Part shown: positions 34,718-37,075 of the stretch, piece by piece
Position numbering within the stretch: the first letter of the stretch is position 1
Layout: every line of letters starts with the position of its first letter
Source of the DNA: Terriglobia bacterium
Lineage (GTDB): Bacteria; Acidobacteriota; Terriglobia; Bryobacterales; Bryobacteraceae
Direction: 5' to 3'
DNA: 37,075 nucleotides
NCBI GenBank assembly: GCA_020073345.1
Contig: JAIQFI010000051.1
Location: 1 to 37,075, forward strand
Program-made: the position numbers and the translations under genes
Notes under the pieces: model-generated
Seen by the model: the letters and a program-made list of their open reading frames with translations, nothing else
Database searches by the model: none
What the model was told of the DNA's origin: nothing

Positions 34718-35829
34718 GTGAGGGTTTCCTCCCGGGCGGTCACGTGGCGCAGATAGTCGCGGTCTACCTCATAACCGAAGCCGGAGGCTTCGGGCACGCT
34801 GATGGTTCCTCGCGGCGAAACTTCCACGGGCGGGGAGATAATGTCGCGCGCCCAGTATCGTTTGCTGGCCGAGACGTCTCCGGGCAAGACGAAGTTCGGC
34901 AACGTCGAGAGCGCGATATTATGCGCGCGCCCCACGCCCGATTCAAGCATGCCGCCGCACCAGACCGGGATGCTGTGAGCCTGCGCCAGGTCATGGATGC
35001 GCAGAGCTTCCCGGAACCCGCCCACGCGGCCGAGCTTGATGTTGATGATCCCGCACGCCTGGAGACGGATCGCCTGTTCGGCATGATGCACGGTTCGAAT
35101 ACATTCGTCGAGGCAAATAGGGGTCTCAAGCTGCGCTTGAAGGGCCGCGTGATCGACGATTTCGTCGTGCGCCAGCGGCTGCTCGATCATCATCAGGTGA
35201 AACTCGTCCAGTTCCCTGAGCCGATCCGCATCGGCGAGCGTATACGCTGAATTGGCGTCTGCCATCAAGCGGATTGAGGGGAATGCTCTTCGGACTTCGC
35301 GCACCACGTCGACATCCCAACCCGGCTTGATCTTGACTTTGATGCGCTGGTAACCGGCGGCGACTTCCTTCTCGATGGTCTGGAGCAACTGCGGTACGGA
35401 ATCCTGAATTCCGATCGATACGCCGCAGGCGATCTCCTTGAACCAGCCTCCTCCGATTTGTTCCCACAAGGGTACGCCGTTTAGCCGGGCTTCCAGATCC
35501 CACACCGCGGCTTCCACTCCGCCGCGAGCCATCAGATGTCCGCGAATGTGCGCGCTACGATCGGCAACCTCCGCCGCGTTCTCGAATGAAACGTTCAGCA
35601 CGCGCGGAGCCACGTAGTTGCGCACAATCATCCAGGCCGCGTCGGTCCACTCTTCGTTGTAGAACGGATTCTCGCCGCAGGTGACCTCGCCCCATCCCGA
35701 TACACCCTGGCTGACGACCTCCACCAGAATGATTCTGCGGTGCGTGGTCCGGCCGAAGCTGGTTTCGAAGAAATGCACCAGCGGCATGGCGATTTCCCGC
35801 AGGACGATTCTTTCTATTTGGATGGCCAT
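34714..35829 (-). CDS. Enolase-superfamily OSB synthase / N-succinyl amino acid racemase
   Basis: A 371-aa enzyme of the muconate-lactonising subgroup. The active site is intact: K164-x-K166 in RIKVKIKPGWD, metal ligands D191 (MADANSAY), E216 (IEQPL) and D241 (CLDE), and the second Lys K265 in IINIKLGRVGG. The sequence fits the OSBS/NSAR family, whose members make o-succinylbenzoate in menaquinone synthesis, racemise N-succinyl amino acids, or both. With a GNAT gene directly upstream and no other men genes here, an amino-acid-racemase role is likelier (inference). It overlaps the GNAT gene by 16 bases. I leave the symbol blank. Confidence 0.93.
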   Translation of the reverse strand: MAIQIERIVLREIAMPLVHFFETSFGRTTHRRIILVEVVSQGVSGWGEVTCGENPFYNEEWTDAAWMIVRNYVAPRVLNVSFENAAEVADRSAHIRGHLMARGGVEAAVWDLEARLNGVPLWEQIGGGWFKEIACGVSIGIQDSVPQLLQTIEKEVAAGYQRIKVKIKPGWDVDVVREVRRAFPSIRLMADANSAYTLADADRLRELDEFHLMMIEQPLAHDEIVDHAALQAQLETPICLDECIRTVHHAEQAIRLQACGIINIKLGRVGGFREALRIHDLAQAHSIPVWCGGMLESGVGRAHNIALSTLPNFVLPGDVSASKRYWARDIISPPVEVSPRGTISVPEASGFGYEVDRDYLRHVTAREETLT

Positions 35830-36491
35830 GGCGATAGCAAATACGTTCCGCCGTCACCGGAGCGCTCGAAACCGGTCACGGCGAGTCCATCGGCAAAATG
35901 ACGCTGCAACTCGCGAGCCAGCGCCTCCTGCGAATCGAGAGTCTTTGCCGGGGGCAGGGAAACACGCGCAGCAGCCGGCGCCTTGTCACCCGCATGCTCA
36001 GCGATCCACCATTCGGCAATGCACCGGTCCGTGGGCAGACCGCCGTCCAAGGGGTTCGTTCTGATGCCGTACATATTGGAGACGTAGCTCCGCACGATGG
36101 CGCCCAGGCGCTCCAGGTTGAAATACGCGTTCTTGGCCTCGAACGGGTCGAAGCTCCACTCGATTAATCGAATCCCTCGCGCCAATGCATCTTCGCGTTG
36201 GGCGAGCTTGAGCATTTGGCCCACGCCGGCATCGCGATAATCGTTCAGTACTCCCAGCATGTGGCTGTGAAGATACTGGATTCCGGTATCTCTCTTGATG
36301 CCGGGAATGGCCAGCAGGAATCCAGCCATGCGGACGCCGTCGAACGCTCCCAGAGTCTGGCCTCCGATACGCGAGGCGACGACGAAGAAACGGACCGGCA
36401 ACAATTCCAGATCGTCGAAGCCCCAAATGAGCTTTTGCAGGCGGACGGCTTCGGCGAACTCGGCGTGCCCGGAAAGCGCGCGGACGTTCAT
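35814..36491 (-). CDS. GNAT-family acetyl/succinyltransferase (COG3375-like)
   Basis: A 225-aa predicted N-acyltransferase. It has a GNAT core with LLPVRFFVVASRIGGQTLGA, then HSHMLGVLNDYRDAGVGQML, in which the R-x-x-G-V-G loop binds the acyl-CoA pyrophosphate, and RGIRLIEWSFDPFEAKNAYF. Proteins of this type are found next to OSBS/NSAR racemases, where one was shown to be a succinyl-CoA:D-amino acid N-succinyltransferase. Its ATG overlaps the mazG stop (ATGA). The substrate is inferred only from context. Confidence 0.85.
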   Translation of the reverse strand: MNVRALSGHAEFAEAVRLQKLIWGFDDLELLPVRFFVVASRIGGQTLGAFDGVRMAGFLLAIPGIKRDTGIQYLHSHMLGVLNDYRDAGVGQMLKLAQREDALARGIRLIEWSFDPFEAKNAYFNLERLGAIVRSYVSNMYGIRTNPLDGGLPTDRCIAEWWIAEHAGDKAPAAARVSLPPAKTLDSQEALARELQRHFADGLAVTGFERSGDGGTYLLSPWPSK

Positions 36492-37075
36492 ACGCGTCGT
36501 TTATCTTCGTGCCGCTTATCCTCGTGCCGTTTCGCCTCTTGCCAAAGACCTTCCATTTCTTCGATGGTGGCCTCTTTCGGCGACTTGCCCTGCGCTTCCA
36601 AGCCTTTTTCGACGTGCTCAAAGCGGCGGCGAAACTTGCCGTTGGTCCCGCGCAGCGCCTGCTCCGGGTCCACTTTCAGAAACCGGGCAATGTTCACGAT
36701 CACGAACAGCAGATCGCCGATTTCGTCTTGCAGAGCTTCTTGCGATCCGGCTTGACGCGCGCCATCTAATTCTTTGAGCTCCTCGCGGAGTTTTTCGAGA
36801 ACCTCATCGACGTTGTTCCAATCGAATCCGGCGCCGGCCGCGCGCCCCGCAATCTGTTTGGCTTCCATCAGGGCAGGGAGGCTACGCGGAACACTTGCCA
36901 AGAGGCCTTTCGGCCTCACTTTTTCTGTGGCTTTGATCTCGTCCCACTTTCGAACCACATCGGCGGCCGTTTTCGCGTCGCCTTTGCCGAACACGTGCGG
37001 ATGACGCCGGACCAGCTTGCTGTTGATGGCCTCGATCGCGTCGGTGACATCGAAGTGTCCGGCCTCTTTCGCCAT
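36488..37075 (-). CDS. mazG: Nucleoside triphosphate pyrophosphohydrolase MazG (N-terminus off window)
   Basis: The last 195 or so residues of MazG, which hydrolyses NTPs to NMPs and pyrophosphate as a house-cleaning and stress enzyme. Present are the end of domain 1, AINSKLVRRHPHVFG, and the full domain 2 with KLREELKELDGA and DEIGDLLFVIVNIARFLKVD, the E-E/E-D metal sites. Whole MazG is about 260-270 aa, so the frame continues past 37075; the Met at the edge is probably internal. The C-terminus ends in a tandem KRHED-KRHED-KR tail made by a 15-bp duplication (36501-36530). It opens the five-gene overlapping run. Confidence 0.95.
   Translation of the reverse strand: MAKEAGHFDVTDAIEAINSKLVRRHPHVFGKGDAKTAADVVRKWDEIKATEKVRPKGLLASVPRSLPALMEAKQIAGRAAGAGFDWNNVDEVLEKLREELKELDGARQAGSQEALQDEIGDLLFVIVNIARFLKVDPEQALRGTNGKFRRRFEHVEKGLEAQGKSPKEATIEEMEGLWQEAKRHEDKRHEDKRRV

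Noticed and set aside
1-37075. CRISPR arrays, insertion sequences and rRNA genes
   Set aside because: No regularly spaced repeats, transposase-like proteins or rRNA sequence were seen.

Overview
The window reads as a gene-dense, GC-rich chromosome segment from an Acidobacteriota bacterium, most likely of the Solibacter/Bryobacter type. The evidence is an MacB/FtsX-like permease without an ATPase (the 'ADOP' type common in that phylum), a protein built of carboxypeptidase-regulatory-like beta repeats, a large DUF5117-type zinc metalloprotease, and many secreted or lipid-anchored proteins. This placement is inference from gene content; no rRNA is present to confirm it.

Layout. (1) 1-3940: an accessory module abutting the 3' end of a tRNA-Glu(CTC) gene. 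It holds an excisionase-like HTH gene, a tyrosine integrase, a TIR-domain protein and a RES-domain protein with a zinc-ribbon/HEPN-like N-terminus. The last three are arranged as one transcriptional unit. A 12-bp sequence inside the tRNA recurs just upstream of the integrase and may be an attachment core. (2) 3956-8011, minus strand: the beta-repeat protein, a tight stress trio (YflT-like protein, a 25-residue membrane microprotein, CsbD) and an amino-acid permease. (3) 8046-14917, minus strand: a housekeeping run transcribed acyP-apt-ispE-prs-rplY-pth-rpsF-rpsR-rplI followed by a SEC-C/HEAT-like protein. (4) 15106-21883, plus strand: the orphan permease, three poorly known genes (one a DUF6345-like candidate caspase-fold protein), and a hybrid histidine-kinase-like protein that has lost its phosphorylation sites. 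(5) 21880-26952: aconitase and arginyl-tRNA synthetase (minus), then a 2Fe-2S ferredoxin (plus). (6) 26933-32717: an exported-hydrolase neighbourhood with an M19 dipeptidase, a lipoprotein and a matrixin-like protease in overlapping minus-strand genes, then the DUF5117 protease and a YkgJ cysteine-cluster protein on the plus strand. (7) 32718-37075, minus strand: five overlapping genes, mazG-GNAT-enolase superfamily racemase/OSB synthase-MFS-SDR.

The most interesting parts are the integrase-TIR-RES module at the tRNA (possible NAD+-directed defence cargo on a very small element), the DUF6345-like gene with a possible propeptide/inhibitor partner, the degenerate hybrid kinase with a small leader reading frame, the 25-residue membrane microprotein exactly fitted between csbD and its neighbour, and the GNAT/racemase pair that resembles a known D-to-L amino-acid conversion route. 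No stretch longer than 300 bases lacks a gene; positions 1-229 hold only a hairpin that may be a terminator.
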